Origin: Pseudoscleropodium purum
Taxonomy: Eukaryota; Streptophyta; Bryopsida; Hypnales; Brachytheciaceae
DNA length: 64,000 nucleotides
Reading direction: 5' to 3'
NCBI GenBank assembly: GCA_963969395.1
Contig: OZ017795.1
Coordinates: forward strand, 42,141,063 to 42,205,062
In this document: positions 1-12,328 of the stretch, piece by piece
Position numbering within the stretch: the stretch's first letter is position 1
Layout: every line of letters starts with the position of its first letter
The notes under the pieces: generated by a model
What the model was told of the DNA's origin: nothing
The model's input: only the letters and a program-made list of their open reading frames with translations
The model's database searches: none
Made by a program: the position numbers and the translations under genes

Positions 1-454
1 TTTTCTATTCAAAATTTTGTGTAAGGGTGTCCTTTGCAACCTTGACTTTCGATAGTGTTGAGGGTTCTTCAAAATGAGCCTCAAATGTATTAGATTTTGG
101 AGTAAAAATCACATTAGAAATTCATTTAAAAAAATTGTAGAATAAATTTATTTTTTTGAAACATATGGCCTTTAAGGATTGCAATTGGATTGACACAACA
201 TCCAAGGCAACTTGGGAATTACACACCTTGGAGATCCTTGTCAAGAATAAGTAGAAGGACAAAATCCACACAAGCAACATCAATATGGAGAGTTGAACTA
301 AGAACCTTGGTAGATTCCAACAGAAATCCTTATCATTTGTCCATCACCAAGGGTAGTATTTTAAGGTCATTTTTTAACACCCTCATAATCAAACATTATA
401 ATGTCTCAATCCATAAGTAATATTGCTTTTGTTTTTTTTCCTATGTGATCTCTA
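1..454. other. AT-rich non-coding stretch
   Basis: I see no gene here. A 76-codon open frame at 190-420 has no recognisable motif and no supporting splice or homology signal, so I treat it as chance. Confidence 0.4.
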
Positions 455-743
455 ACATTAGAAGAGTTTTGGGGGGTCCAGAAGCCTGTTTCGGGCTTGT
501 TCCCCTGCAACTATTCCCTACAACGAGGGGAACAGCCCGCTGTCAGAATCTTTTTTTTCATAAAAAATTTAAAAAATAAAAAATAAAAAATTTAGTCTCC
601 AAATGCAAAAGAAATTTTTTTTTTTTGGTCAATGACATGGCAGGGTCTTGGCCACGTTAGACCTCTGCGCCAAACCTATTTCCTACGTTCGTAGGCTGTG
701 ATAAACTCGTAGGCATCCCAAAGCCCCAAAAATCTTCTAATGT
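455..743. mobile_element. MITE with ACATTAGAAG ends, copy 1
   Basis: The stretch begins ACATTAGAAGAGTTTTGGGG and ends with the approximate reverse complement (CCCCAAAAATCTTCTAATGT), so it has terminal inverted repeats of about 20 bp. The same element recurs at about 54454-54708, sharing the ends and internal blocks such as GGGTCTTGGCCAC and TTTCGGGC. It has no coding capacity, so it is a non-autonomous DNA transposon. I could not define a convincing target duplication, so the superfamily is open. Confidence 0.75.
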
Positions 744-1065
744 TTGTTTAGTTTAAATTACAATTCAAAAAGAATTGGTGCAACTTATCAAAATGTTGGC
801 TTTTTTTCCACAATCAAATTTAAAAATTCATTACAAATGTTTTTGAATGAGTTATTATACAAAAATATGAAAATTAAATTTTAAAAAATTCCAAAAATAA
901 AGTTTTGGATTTTTTGGAAATGAAATTTGATATACTTGATGGGAATTGCATAAGGATGCAATGATAATTATGCTTACCAAAATATACCAATTATAATTAA
1001 CATTGTACAAATTCCTTGAATGGCTCAAATAGTCCACTTGTCAAAGTATTGTACCCTTGGAATTG

Positions 1066-1259
1066 TATACTAATAATGAAATTTAGTATTGATAAAACTA
1101 CTATAATTGATTGAAAATATTATAAGCTTTTATTCTTGATGAATATTTTTACCATTGCTTATAGAGATTTTTCCTTGGTAAAAATATTCACTAAGACTAA
1201 AATTTTATAACATTTCAAATCATTTAGCATGATAACACAAAATTTCATTACTAGTGTAG
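1066..1259. mobile_element. MITE with TACACTAATAATG-type ends, copy 1 (diverged)
   Basis: The left end (TATACTAATAATGAAATTT) pairs with the right end (AAATTTCATTACTAGTGTAG), and the inner arms around CTTGATGAATATTTTTACC also pair. The same architecture and inner sequence recur at 54996-55226 in a much better preserved copy. It is non-coding and is probably a non-autonomous DNA transposon. Confidence 0.6.
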
Positions 1260-1875
1260 TGGTAGAAGAAGATGTTTCATGTCTTTGAAATAACTTCCTG
1301 GACACATATTGGATGGAAAAAAACACTTTTATCATCCAATTTTTGAAGGCAAGTTGTTTGAATGCATTTTCAGTGAAAGGAATTGTATATCCCTCATTGT
1401 GATACATTCAACTTTATTACCTAAGAAGATGCTCAATCCATGAATCACCACATAGTGCATTTTAGCAACTTCAAGCTCCTTGCTCTTCATGTAGAGTTTA
1501 ACAATAATTCAAATCTTTTTTTAATTTGCAACTAGATAATGAAATAAAGTTATAGGCTACTCCAACTTAAAAAATTGAAAATTCTATTGCAATTTGAACT
1601 TTTGGCTAAATACTATGGCCTCCAAATTTTCTTGTACAACCATTTCTAGAAAACATTACCTCAATATTAATCAATAATATCATTTCAAACATGAAATCTC
1701 AAAGTCATTGTAACTTGAAGCAACCAAGTGTATATATTTGAAATCATACCAAAAGCCTTTGAATGTTAGAAATTGTTATGTATACATATATTCTATTTAT
1801 TTAAAGGAACATTCTTATCACTAGCCAACTTCAGTCCTTGAAAAGCTATAAATCAATTTTGAATGCCATCCATTG

Positions 1876-2012
1876 TTTTTTGTTTTTTTTCTGAACAGGA
1901 TTAGAAATGGGGGTACCTTGAGGCCTCCTAAATACTACCGTTAGATCCAATGGTAGTATTTAAAGGGCCTCCAAGTACCCCCATTTCTAATCTTGTACAA
2001 AAAAACAAAAAT
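1876..2012. mobile_element. GGTACC foldback element, copy 1
   Basis: This is a nearly perfect palindrome. The left arm, with GATTAGAAATGGGGGTACC, mirrors the right arm, which ends GTACCCCCATTTCTAATC. The loop contains GATCCAATGG. Related palindromes with the same GGTACC motifs and loop lie at 9190-9313 and 12233-12328. The whole unit would fold into one hairpin. Confidence 0.65.
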
Positions 2013-2209
2013 CAAAAAACAAAAAACAGCTTATCTAATGACAAATTTTTACAAAGAATTCATGCATGCATACTCTAAATCAAATAAGAACAAACCTATT
2101 TTGCATGTAACAATTCAAAATAACAAAATGAAATGCAAAATTTTTATGTCAGTATGGAGGGTGTACTTAGCATTTGCATGAATCCTCTCCACTGTCAATA
2201 CCTAAAATG

Positions 2210-2842
2210 TCAAAATGCAAGCCAATGCTCCAAGTGGTGAAGTGCATCTTCAATGACAACTCCAGATAATAACCACCATGACCTAATTGCAAGGTAACGT
2301 GTCTTTGCTTCATCCATAGTCTTCACATCTTTGTATTGGTTGCATAAGCTATTGTGTTGTTGTTGGAAGGCCTCCTTAATGTGCTTTTGAAGAGAAGTAC
2401 TCCAATGTAATAAGCATGTTCTCTCCCGATTCTCCATTTTGTCATTGGTTGATCCAGATCCATAGACAACATGGACAACATTACAATTGGCCATAGCGCT
2501 ATCTGCCATGAATCCCTTGAAGTTTAGATGATCTATTTTGTGTTGTGACATTACTGCATTCAAACACCTCCAAAATTATAGCTGGATCTTTGTATCTTTA
2601 GATTGCATGTCACATGTTGAAATGGTCATGACCTTCTTGTAGTCTAGATCATACACGTGGCAAGCCATTATGGTCCACTCCTTCACATGTTTCACATGGA
2701 CAAACATCATCCACGCATTATGCAAATTCCCTCCGGGTTGCATGCAAGTCCACTCCACTTCTTGGTCCTTTGATGAGCATCTTGAAAATGTACACCTTCT
2801 CCTTCTCTTGGTCACGGAAAACGCTATTGTAAATGTATTCAA
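2210..2842 (-). pseudogene. MULE-like transposase remnant, catalytic region
   Basis: Minus-strand open frames carry a transposase-like core: VYDLDYKKVMTISTCDMQS, then FKGFMADSAMANCN, then RERTCLLHWSTSLQKH. The Asp in MADSA followed by a C-x(n)-H block (TCLLHW) resembles the second catalytic Asp and the following Cys/His of MULE-type DDE transposases. The region is broken: frame changes occur near 2570 and 2700, and no single frame spans it. It continues the zinc-finger-like segment at 2886-3467 on the same strand. The family assignment is an inference from motifs; that this is a decayed transposase is more certain than that it is specifically MULE. Confidence 0.5.
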
Positions 2843-2885
2843 ACCTACACTCCTTCATGGTCATGATGCTATCAATCACACCTCC

Positions 2886-3467
2886 CTAGTTGTTTGAGCA
2901 AAATGAAGATATCACATTCCATATGTTTGGACTATTTAAGTACTGGAAATAGTCCATCACCTCTTCTAGCTCTTCTCCCTTCAACATTTCTTTCTCTCCC
3001 TCACTGTTGTGAAATAAATAATTTAGGAGAAATTCCTTACTAGCTGAAAGAGCAATTGTGGAGTTGGTAGCCATTGGTGTTCTAGTCATCTGTTGTGCAT
3101 TTAGTCCACAAATTTCTTCTGTGGAATCTTTGTATATACCTTTTGCAATAGGGTGACCATAATTTCCAAAGTGAATGGCAGCCCTATTCATTTGAGAATT
3201 ATGACTATAGGTGTAGTACATCCTAGCATTGCATGTGCTCAAGCATGTCAGTGATTTCTTGCACAACTTGCAAACTAGAGAAGAATCTTTGGGAAGACTC
3301 TCTCCTACTATAAAAGGAAACATTGTATAACTAGTCCACTCTGTTTTGTTCTTCTTGGATGCTCTCTTCAAATAATCACACTCTAGATTTTCACAAACAA
3401 GATGACCAGCGCAATATGACTTACAGAACTTGAGATTGTTAGATTTGTTAATGTTGGTCGTCACCAA
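2886..3467 (-). pseudogene. Cys-rich DNA-binding-like segment of the MULE-like remnant
   Basis: A 193-residue minus-strand open frame has regularly spaced Cys/His residues in its first half: CKSYC, CENLEC, CKLCKK, STCNAR, and a later HFGNYGHP. This pattern suggests an N-terminal zinc-binding module ahead of the transposase core at 2210-2842. The C-terminal half is acidic (GEKEMLKGEELEEVMDYF). It lies directly upstream, in minus-strand sense, of the catalytic pieces, consistent with one decayed gene. I do not recognise a named domain with certainty. Confidence 0.45.
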
Positions 3468-3825
3468 CTTGCACCAAGGATGGCCATCATATTTGTTTGT
3501 CCATTCTTTCTAAGTTCTTGGCCATTATTGAAGACACCAATGATTGACATGGAGGCAGTTCAAAGATGACATCTCTGTTAAACATTGGTGGAAGAAACTA
3601 GATATGATGATGCTTGATGTTGTTGAGATCCATTGTTGATAGTTCATTTCGCGAGCAATGTATATTGGCTGGTCTCCTCAAACATTCTATTATATTCACT
3701 CAATCAACTAGAGTTGGATGCACTAGAGGACATGAGAAATAAGGCTATACAAGACTATTTGATGGAGTTTCTGACAAATAGTTCTCAAATGCATTCTCAC
3801 TTGATATGAGTGGAATTCTGCAAGA

Positions 3826-4519
3826 CTACTTTTGATTTGTCAAGTCAAGGGACTCTCCTTCCAATTCGCTAGGCAACTCTATAATTGTATCCAATTTCTC
3901 AACCTTCATAGCTCGAAGAATGGCACTGCTTCCAAGGATTGGGAACGCTTTACGAGGTGGACTAGGCAAAACGGTTTGAGACATATAAGGCATGTCTACT
4001 ACGGTGTTAATTAACTGGCAACTTACTATCTTTGTGGATGTAGCTATCACAAACAATGGAAGTCCATAAGCTCTATAATTTCCCAAATGCAAATACCAAC
4101 AATGACCTTCTTCTTTGACAAACTTGACAACAAGAATACATTGTTGTAACTCACCAAACTTTGACTTCTTCTCTTCTTTGACATAGATTGAGGGCTCCAC
4201 AAATCTAAAGTATATGTGAAGGAAGTGGCTTGGAACTCTAGCATGCCCTCCTTTGTTTATCAAAAACATGAGTGGAACCTCATGACCATCTACTCAAATT
4301 GAAGCCATGATCATAGTACATGGGATGTGAGAAGTGAAAATGAAATGGAAAGGTGCTTGCCCTATTACACAAAGATCTTAAACCTAATATGATACTTAAG
4401 TATGTAAATGTTTGTGACAACCAACGACAAAGGGCTGTCACTACAATATACGAGGTCATTTTCAAATTTAACTTTGAATAGGACATACTTGATTTCATGC
4501 CATTGTCCTTTACCTTCAT
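3826..4519 (-). pseudogene. Possible N-terminal part of the same decayed minus-strand gene
   Basis: Two minus-strand frames, 4280-4519 and 3826-4269, abut with a frame change between them. The second (147 aa) contains KFGELQQCILVVKFVKEEG and ends LPSELEGESLDLTNQK. No domain is recognised. Placement upstream on the same strand as the transposase pieces suggests one degenerate transposon gene, but about 360 bp without an open frame (3468-3825) separates them, so the connection is tentative. It may instead be an unrelated remnant. Confidence 0.3.
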
Positions 4520-7500
4520 ATCAACTGCCTTTTAGGAAGAATATAAATAGGTAGTTGTATTAGATACTTTAACGAGTGCTTCTTTTCAAATTTCAAGTTA
4601 TAGTATTTAAAAATATACTAAATCAACTTAGGCAGCCTAGTCAATTTAGGGTACTGTGCGTGCATTTAATGTTGTACTACTGTGGTGATGGTAATGACAA
4701 ATTCTCCACTTGCACTCCATCATTAAGGAAATAGAAACTGTCAGAGTCATCGTTTGTTGCCACCTATAAAATCCTAAGGGATTGACAACACATTAAACTA
4801 AGTGTTTGGTGGCGCAATTGTCAATTACATATTAGGGGTCTATCAAAAATTTATTAGGGGATGTTATGTAGTCATCATACTCAATATTGGTTCTAAAGAA
4901 CTACATATTTGGCCCGTCTCCTTGAAAGACTCATTTTGGTTGGGTTGCTAAGAAGAAGCAATAGTTTTGTTTAGAAGAGAGTTCATACATTTTGTTGTCC
5001 CCACATGCTTTTAGAATACCATCACTCAATCTCTATAGTTCTAAAGCACACAAAGGAGAGGAAGAAGCGTAGTTCCTTATATTTCTCATCTTCTAAGGCA
5101 CTTAGAAGATCAAGGATGAATTGAAGGAAGAAAACAATGTCTAGAACAAGTCAAGTGGCGATAGGAAAACTTTGGAAATCTCTTTGCTTTGAAGGATGAG
5201 GTAGTAGTTGAAAGGACAATGTTGCAATTGACAACGTAGAAGCACTGCAAGAAGAGACTAAAGACATCATTTTTGTAGACCAAGTGGGTGAAGAGAGCAA
5301 CGTCTGGAATGTAAGCACCTTCCATTTATAATTGATTTCTTTACATTGCATTTGATTATCCATGTTATTTTATCATTGTATTCAAACATGAATGTGATAA
5401 TCAATGAGGGTGATGGCATTAGATTCACATCTTCTATGTGATTTATGATGATGTATAAAGTGAAATTATGAATCTATGGAACTTTGAAATAGGAATGGAT
5501 ACCGCTATGACGTTGTATATCATAAACTTCCATATAACTTCAAGAGACAATTATCTTTTTTTCTTTCACACCTTCTTATCTAATATCCAATTTGAAAATG
5601 AAGTTCCACTACCAAAATTCAAGAGCTTTTTCAGTAATATATAGTATTTTTCCAGATATTGTCCCTTCGTATTAGTAGTTATTAAATAGAAGATTCGAAA
5701 AAATAATTTAATTAAATGAGGTTTAGAAGTCCATAGAGTCACCCTCTATAGTTTTATATTGTATTTGTACATGATAGAATTACGATTAGTCATTATATTG
5801 ATGTATGGGTTTCAACTCTAGTTCCTAGGGTATCAATTTGTCAAGGTTATCAATTCTCCTGAGGTACCTATTTTCTTTGGGTATCATATCTCATAAAGTA
5901 TCTATCTCTTAATGTATCAGTTCTCATAGGATGTTCAACTACCTAGTGTACTAGAATGTAATAGGGCACTTTTCTCCTTGGATATCAATCCAAGTAGGGC
6001 ATGAATTGTCTTAGGATATACATTTTTGTTGTTTTTGTTCCAAACGTGTTTGTTTCGGTATCTTTTATCAAAATGTGTGAATAACAATTAGGTTCACATT
6101 TGGTAATTCTAAGGTATTAAATTATTAATTGATCAAGATGCTCTAAAATGCCACATGCTCTAGAGGTACATTTTTGTTTGATACAATGTACAAGTAGTCT
6201 TCATTTGAGAAAGTGGTTGATTTTAGAGCCCACTAAAATGAATATTTTCTCAACTTCAAAAATTTGTAACTAATTCCACAAAGGTCCAAAAAATATGAAA
6301 CAACTTGGGTCAGATGTCAATTCCATTTTTTTTGTGAATGAAAATTTATTGAAAAATACTTCAAAGAATTTTACCTTACTAAATATTAGCTGTTATGCAA
6401 ATTAGCTGTTAAGTGCTCCATTTTAGGACCTCTTATCTTACTGTAAACCTGATTCATACCTAGTAAATTAATCCTGCAGTTCTTTAGATGAATGTTGACT
6501 TTCTCAAATTATCATCAGTGATCACAAGCACTACCTTCCACAATCAGGTCTGTTCAAGAAATAAAAATACAAATGATAATTCTATGCACATTGAAGTTGT
6601 TTCACTTTGGAATTGTAAGCTATTTAGTTAGTGATATTTGCTTTGGGAATAAACTTTTGTGCTATCGACCTAGCTCTTCTATTGTTCCAATCTCTATTTC
6701 CAACTAGATAGAGATTCATACATCAAGATGTCGAGCTTTGGGAGAGTTGTGCAGTCACTTTATTAATGTCTATTTTGGCCAAAGTTTTTATGACCATCTA
6801 CTTCCACAGCCCAGGGCCCGTCAATTTCGTTCAAGTGGCAATTTAAATGCCCCAACATTCAAGGACTTCCATTGATAGCACTTGGTCTGCCAGCTATTGC
6901 CTCCTCACAAAAATAGAGTTTGACACCTACAGAGGCTAAACATAGAGTTCCATTAAATAAAGATTTCCAAAGCTAACTTGGAATAGACGAATTCTTTGGC
7001 AGGTTTACTTATCACTCACAAAGAAGCTCGTGAACAAATAAATTTTTGGTTTATCTTAATTAGCTAGACTCAATATTCCTTGGAAATCAGAATTTCTTTT
7101 TTAGAAAAAAAATGCTGATATGTCGGATTTCAAACAGTGCCTGCTGCCACGCCTTGTCAAGCGAGGCTTGAGAATTCATGAACTCCTGTCTATCCCAAAA
7201 CTGACTCACTTGCATTAGAATGAATGCAATTTTCTCAACAAAGGATTTTAGTGACAACTTACCTTAATGTAGAACCAGTAGCAAGAACGCGATATGAATA
7301 CTAAAAAGACAACTCGAAGTCGAGCGCATGTGGAAGTCTCAACACCATGGGAGCTAGACGATCACATGAAAGGAATTGGTCATCATCTTGAAGCACATGC
7401 TGAGGTTTGAGCAAATCTTCCGATCCATGCCGCTTCTTACGATGCAAGTTCAGTATGATAAAGTTTGGGATCGCTTTGGTTGCTAGCTGGATTTGGAATC

Positions 7501-7859
7501 CTGCTAGCAATGTAATGTGTAGGTGGCTATTATTTTCTTCTCTAGCACTTATAGCTCCTCGAATTTGCAAGCTCAGGTAGGTAATTTGCTAATGAATTAG
7601 CTAGCAACATCGATAGACATCAATTAAATTCTTCCGCTGAAGTTTAGCTTGGCTACTTCTGAATTATCTCGACTAGGTCACTTTGTTTATATTCTTGGTT
7701 GATATATACTTTGATATGAAATTCATGTCAGTTGATCCCTACTGATTTGGAAATGTAAGTCGATCCTTACCAATTTCTTAAAGTTGCAGAGTAGCTTCTT
7801 CAGCAAGTATTGATTTCCTCTTTTGAAAATGTCCCGATTACAACTTGAATCCCATCCGT
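4520..7859. other. Long non-coding stretch
   Basis: This is AT-rich DNA with short chance open frames only (for example minus-strand 5110-5325 and 7301-7570). I see no recognisable protein motif, RNA gene or long repeat. About 5840-6000 has a loose repetition of ATCAATTTGTCA/GGTATC-like phrases, not strong enough to call a tandem repeat. Confidence 0.4.
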
Positions 7860-8160
7860 TAGGGTTGACAAGACGGTCGGATGTCCGAGACGTCCGGACG
7901 CGGACGTTGTGTCCGTAGCGTCCGCTGACATTCGCGGACGCAGTGTCCGCCCGTCCGCCCCGTCTGCCCCGATACTCGGCCGTCCCAGTACGGCCGTTCG
8001 ATCGACACACGGACTAATGTGGTCCGCATGATCTGGGCGTTCGCCCTGTCCGTCCGCCTTCCGATGGCGGGAGGGACGTTGCATCCGTTGACGTCCGTGA
8101 AGACGGACGTCCGGGTTACGGACGCTATTTTGGGGCGGACATACTGATTTGTCAACCCTA
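7860..8160. mobile_element. GC-rich non-autonomous hAT-type MITE, copy 1
   Basis: The 301-bp element starts TAGGGTTGAC and ends GTCAACCCTA, a 10-bp inverted repeat. It is flanked by CCATCCGT (7852-7859) and CCATCTAT (8161-8168), which match at 6 of 8 positions and fit a decayed 8-bp target duplication. Eight-base duplications and C/TAGGG termini are typical of the hAT superfamily. The interior is packed with GGACG/CGTCC words and is strikingly GC- and CpG-rich against the AT-rich surroundings. An inverted relative lies at 45251-45559. Minus-strand open frames inside it come from base composition and are not genes. Confidence 0.8.
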
Positions 8161-8168
8161 CCATCTAT

Positions 8169-9189
8169 GTGGATGATGCGTAGGACAGATTTGAAAATTC
8201 GGTGTCAATCTGCGTGTTTTACCTCAATTTATCATTGAAAGAGTTTAGGGTGGATTGAGGCATTTTCAAAGGTTGCATTTGTGTTGATAAGGTTTTTGAA
8301 TATGTGCACTTTTATAGGACAAGATCCCCAAAGCCTACCCACAAGCAATGCAAGTCATTCCCAATTGCTACACGCCTCCACGCAATTTGCATGAAGCTAG
8401 CTTGATAATTTGAGCTCTTTCTCGTGATCATCTTCACTCAGCTTGCTCAATCAAGCCTTCGAGATGCTAGCACATACTTTGTTTTCATTTTTCTCCTGGA
8501 AAGTGACATTGTCAATTACAGAACACTGAATGCAGTGCAGTTTGCCTACCTCCCTCCCTATACTCATTCTAGTACCCACATTATATCAAAGTGGGTATTT
8601 TTTTAATTGTTTGTTAAATTCTCCTTAAGTATTGATTTAATTATATTTTTTTCAAAGTTTTTTGTATATTTTAATGTTAGTTCATTTGCTTTTTATGTAT
8701 TTTAGTTTTTAATGATAATATGAAGATAAAATATTCTAAGAACTATCTTCTTTCATCAAAAATTTATTTAGAAATCATTACAATTTCTCTATAATTTTCA
8801 AATTGCATTTATTTTGTATTTATATTCCTATTTGAAGTTCAAATGGCAAAATTGATTTGTGATTAGTGATCCTTCTTTGAAGCTTTTCCAAGGTATAATT
8901 TTTTTAATATTTTAGCAAGTATTTTATATTTATTTATATTCTATTGAAAATTTCAATCAAAGACTAATGTTTCAATTAGAATTTGTTTCCAAAGTTCATT
9001 GTTTTGAATAATTTTCAATATTTTTTTTATTTTGATTCTATGCATCCTTCTAGTGAATCTTCATTTGCCTTTGTGATTCTAAGAGTATGTGAATTCTTAT
9101 TTGTAGTTTGCATTAGAATTATTTTTATATGAGGCTTAGAATGTGCAAAATTAATGCTCAAATTTTCAATAAGTGGCACTTTATTCATA
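8169..9189. other. AT-rich non-coding stretch
   Basis: I see nothing coding here. Composition is strongly AT-rich from about 8600 on. Confidence 0.4.
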
Positions 9190-9313
9190 AAGTTAATGAA
9201 GGGTACTAAAATTAGAGGTACCGCTTGGTACCCATAAAAGGGCTGTCGGGTCCAATGGTCCTTTTACAGGTACCAAGTGGTACCCTTGGTTTTGGTACCC
9301 TTCATTAATTTTT
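9190..9313. mobile_element. GGTACC foldback element, copy 2
   Basis: This is a palindrome: the left arm AAGTTAATGAAGGGTACTAA, with GGTACCGCTTGGTACC, mirrors the right arm, with GGTACCAAGTGGTACC and GGTACCCTTCATTAATTT. The centre reads GGGTCCAATGG, nearly the same as in copies 1 and 3. Confidence 0.65.
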
Positions 9314-9591
9314 TTGCAAAGTTAACACTTTGAAGGTGAGGGTAGATCCATCCATATCATAGTTACTTAATTAATAATTTTCTTCTTTTCATCTATAGAA
9401 CACACTTTGAAGGATATCATGCACAATTGCTTATTGTGTATTTTTGTTTTCATCCTTTCACTTTATATGACATTGAAAGTTAGAGATTGTAATTCTGACT
9501 TGGTCATTTAAATTTGGACATACAAACAATGGGTGCCCATCTTAGTCAAGCATCATCTTCCATGGTTGGAAGAAGAGTTGTCCTTGTTTAA

Positions 9592-9978
9592 ATGGTCCCA
9601 ATTCCTCAATCTAAAGAGCAATTAGAGCCCAATACTATTGCTCTAATAAATATGGAATCTGAGGAAGAAGAAGGTGAAGAGGATGACTTGATAAGCATAG
9701 GGGCAATTGCGGATCCTTTAGGTCAACCTAGGGACTCTAAAAAACAGCTAAGTAGAAATTTTTATGTTTGGCAAAGAAATTTGAAAGAAAGGCAGCCTAT
9801 TTTTTTACCAAAAAGCTCTAAGACAAAACATAGTTCCTCACCATGTGTGTCAAAGTTTGTTTGTAGCCCTCTTCAAGAAGATTACTACAATAGTGCTTGT
9901 AGTGGTAGTAAATCAAAGCATGAGATTGTCATCATTCATCTGAGCTCTGATTTAGATGAATTAATAGATATAGAGTGA
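9592..9978 (+). CDS. Acidic open frame of unknown function, possible 5' exon
   Basis: A 128-residue frame starting at an ATG preceded by a TAA, rich in acidic residues early on (ESEEEEGEEDD) and ending DLDELIDIE with a natural stop. No known domain is recognised. It lies upstream on the same strand as the decayed methyltransferase-like gene. The following piece at about 10201 contains a similar phrase (EEAQPNTVGDETIALVEVE against EPNTIALINMESEEEE), so the two may be related or duplicated exons. Whether it is expressed cannot be judged. Confidence 0.3.
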   Translation: MVPIPQSKEQLEPNTIALINMESEEEEGEEDDLISIGAIADPLGQPRDSKKQLSRNFYVWQRNLKERQPIFLPKSSKTKHSSSPCVSKFVCSPLQEDYYNSACSGSKSKHEIVIIHLSSDLDELIDIE

Positions 9979-10200
9979 TTTTAGAAAGGATTTATTTGAT
10001 TGTTTACCATTTCATATGAAAATGTGTATGGTATGGCCATAATATAGTTAGTTTCTTCTCTATGTACTTACTACACTATTTTCATTTTGGTATATTTTAA
10101 TACTGAAAGTTTGACAATACCATCTGATTCATGAACTTGTTTTCTGTTAATGGTTTACAAATTCATTTATTACACATTTTGATTTGCACTCTTTTCTAGA

Positions 10201-10856
10201 TGGACATGTCGCCTTTCAATAGAACTCAAAAAGAGAGAATATTAGAAACTCCCGATACTGGTGAAGAAGCTCAACCAAACACAGTAGGTGATGAAACGAT
10301 TGCACTTGTGGAAGTGGAGTATGACAAGGAGAAGGAATTGTTGGAAGACGAGCTCCGCAGACTTTAAAAGGTAGACGTAGTCGCTACTATCAATATGTTA
10401 AGAATGAAGCTGGAGAAGTTGTTTCGGCTTTAGATTTTGCTTTGCCAACTTATTGCAATGCCAATGGTCCGTCCAACATTGTCATTCTACATCACAAAAC
10501 TAGAGACCAAATTTGTGTTTGGATACCGTGAGAGAGCAACATTTTTTTACGTGTCAACCACAAATGAGGTTGGAAAAACATCTCAATTCACAAGCGCTGA
10601 AATGAACTGCTGGAATTCAATATGGAATGAGAAGAATGATGAGTTCAATGAGTACTGTGAATCTGAGCCAGCATTGCGATTCTTGAAGAACTTGAATTTC
10701 TTTGTTTAAGATGGCAATTATAGATTCTAGCGTGGATGAGGTGCATCTTGCAGTTGGAATATGGAAACCCAGATTTCCACTGTCTCGTAGACTGCATTGT
10801 CTTGAACACCAAGGGTAAGGAGTTAGTCATGCAAGTCATGCACAAAATAAACAAGT
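10201..10856 (+). pseudogene. Decayed exon(s), N-terminal part of the methyltransferase-like gene
   Basis: Translation switches between all three frames here. It opens MDMSPFNRTQKERILETPD and runs to a stop near 10364. An overlapping frame then gives GRRSRYYQYVKNEAGEVV through CNANGPSNIVILHHKTRD. A third frame carries GYRERATFFYVSTTNEVG to 10709, and a last piece (DFHCLVDCIVLNTKGKEL) ends at a plausible donor (AACAA-GTAAGT) near 10856. At least three frame breaks within 650 bp mark it as a pseudogene or heavily decayed transposon-like gene. No domain is recognised in this part. Confidence 0.4.
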
Positions 10857-11229
10857 AAGTATGCACTTCTCATTCTAATTTGTCCTTCAAAGTTCTTTGT
10901 AATCATTTTCAACTTCATGTGGTGCATTTAGTTTGAAAAAAGTGACCCACATGTGTTTTGATATACAAGGCAACAAAAGACTCTCACATAAAGACAAACT
11001 TAGTACACAATTTATACTGCATGCAAAAGTACGGTCAGTTTCCTTTGGCGAAGTTCAAGGAGATGCTGGGGGTCTCAAAAGTGAAACTATAGAATCCTAA
11101 ATCGAGCAAGAGATGGTATTCTATACCTTAAAAAGTATTTACTTTCATTTTTTTTTTGGGATAAGCATATCATGTTGTTCTTACTATATTGCTTTATAAT
11201 CAACTATTTCAATTTTCTTATATTCTTTC

Positions 11230-12119
11230 ATTTAGAATATGCTCAATGTTTGCAACAAGAGATTGTACAAACGGTGGACACAACGATGAGAAAATATAAC
11301 GAGACAACAAAATTTGAAGAGTCCAGAAGGGATAGCTCATGCCATGCGGGTTGGAGCAAGAGAGAAGAATTGAACATTGAACTCCAAGATGGGTAAACTT
11401 TTATCGGTGGCACAACCAAGTAATGGGGCTAGATTTCTCCAAGAGGTAAGTTGCATTTCCAACAAAATGATGACAAGTCTTCATTTCAATTTCCATTGTA
11501 TCATATGTAAAAAACAATTCATTATTTTTTGCAAGTAGAGAAGTATTGGAGCTTAAATGAAGTTCCAAAGATGTCACTAGAGAAATTGCAGATGGTGGTG
11601 ACATGCGCTACTACATCGTTTCACAAGGTGAAGTTCTTGTAGTGGTGGAACTCATTATTTCCATCTTGTGAAGCTTGGAAGTTTCTCCAAAGGCCCGTTT
11701 CCAAGCTACATCTCGGACCATTCCTGAACAAATGTGTTTTTTACGCGGGGTAAGTCATTTTTTGTTGTTATTAGTGCAATTTCAAAATTTTCTAAAATTC
11801 AAACAAGTTTGCTTACTTTACTTGATGAATTGTAGGGACTAGTGTATATGTGTTGCTTTACAGATTGAAGATGTTGTGGTGGAGTATTTTGATGATGTTG
11901 TGAAACAAGACAACATTCCAATAAACTATGTGACAACCAAAGCAGCCAGAGTTCTTAATAGAATACTTGGAGGGATGGTGGAGGAAGCTCTAGGACCAAG
12001 CATTTGGACCAAACTTGAGAGGCACCAAATCTTTTAAGAAGGGAAAGTCCTTCATGACAAAAGAAGGGGCAAATCTTATCGTGCAAAGGATGTTATTCTG
12101 GTATGTCAAGGAAAATGAG
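11230..12119 (+). pseudogene. Decayed middle exons of the methyltransferase-like gene
   Basis: Three exon-like blocks are visible. The first ends with SVAQPSNGARFLQE before GTAAGT near 11445. The second, about 11536-11751, reads KYWSLNEVPKMSLEKLQM onward with one in-frame TAG before WWNSLFPSCEAWKF, and ends YAG before GTAAGT. The third begins after TTTACAG at about 11864 (IEDVVVEYFDDVVKQDN) and has an in-frame TAA before GKSFMTKEGANLIV. The alternation of coding-like blocks with good splice signals but internal nonsense codons is typical of a recently decayed spliced gene. No named domain is recognised. Confidence 0.4.
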
Positions 12120-12232
12120 AAGTAGTCTATTTCTTTAAATTTCGATTTCTCTTCATACTGTGAGTTTATGATTGAGACGTCTAGAATTTGATGTTTTTGT
12201 TTTTGTTTCTTTTCTTATTGATTTAGAGAGCC

Positions 12233-12328
12233 AAAAACGAGGGTACCAAAAACGAGGGTACCTAAAACCACTGTCGAATCCAACAATGGTTCTCAAGGTA
12301 CCTAGAAGTACCTTCATTTTGGGGTTTT
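12233..12328. mobile_element. GGTACC foldback element, copy 3
   Basis: An imperfect palindrome with GAGGGTACC repeated on the left, AAGGTACC and GAAGTACCTTCATTTTGG on the right, and the loop GAATCCAACAATGG. It sits in what would be an intron of the methyltransferase-like gene, between exons at about 12119 and 12541. Confidence 0.5.

Noticed and set aside
7723..8164. Three overlapping Arg/Thr-rich minus-strand open frames
   Set aside because: They lie largely inside the GC-rich hAT MITE and result from its GGACG/CGTCC composition.
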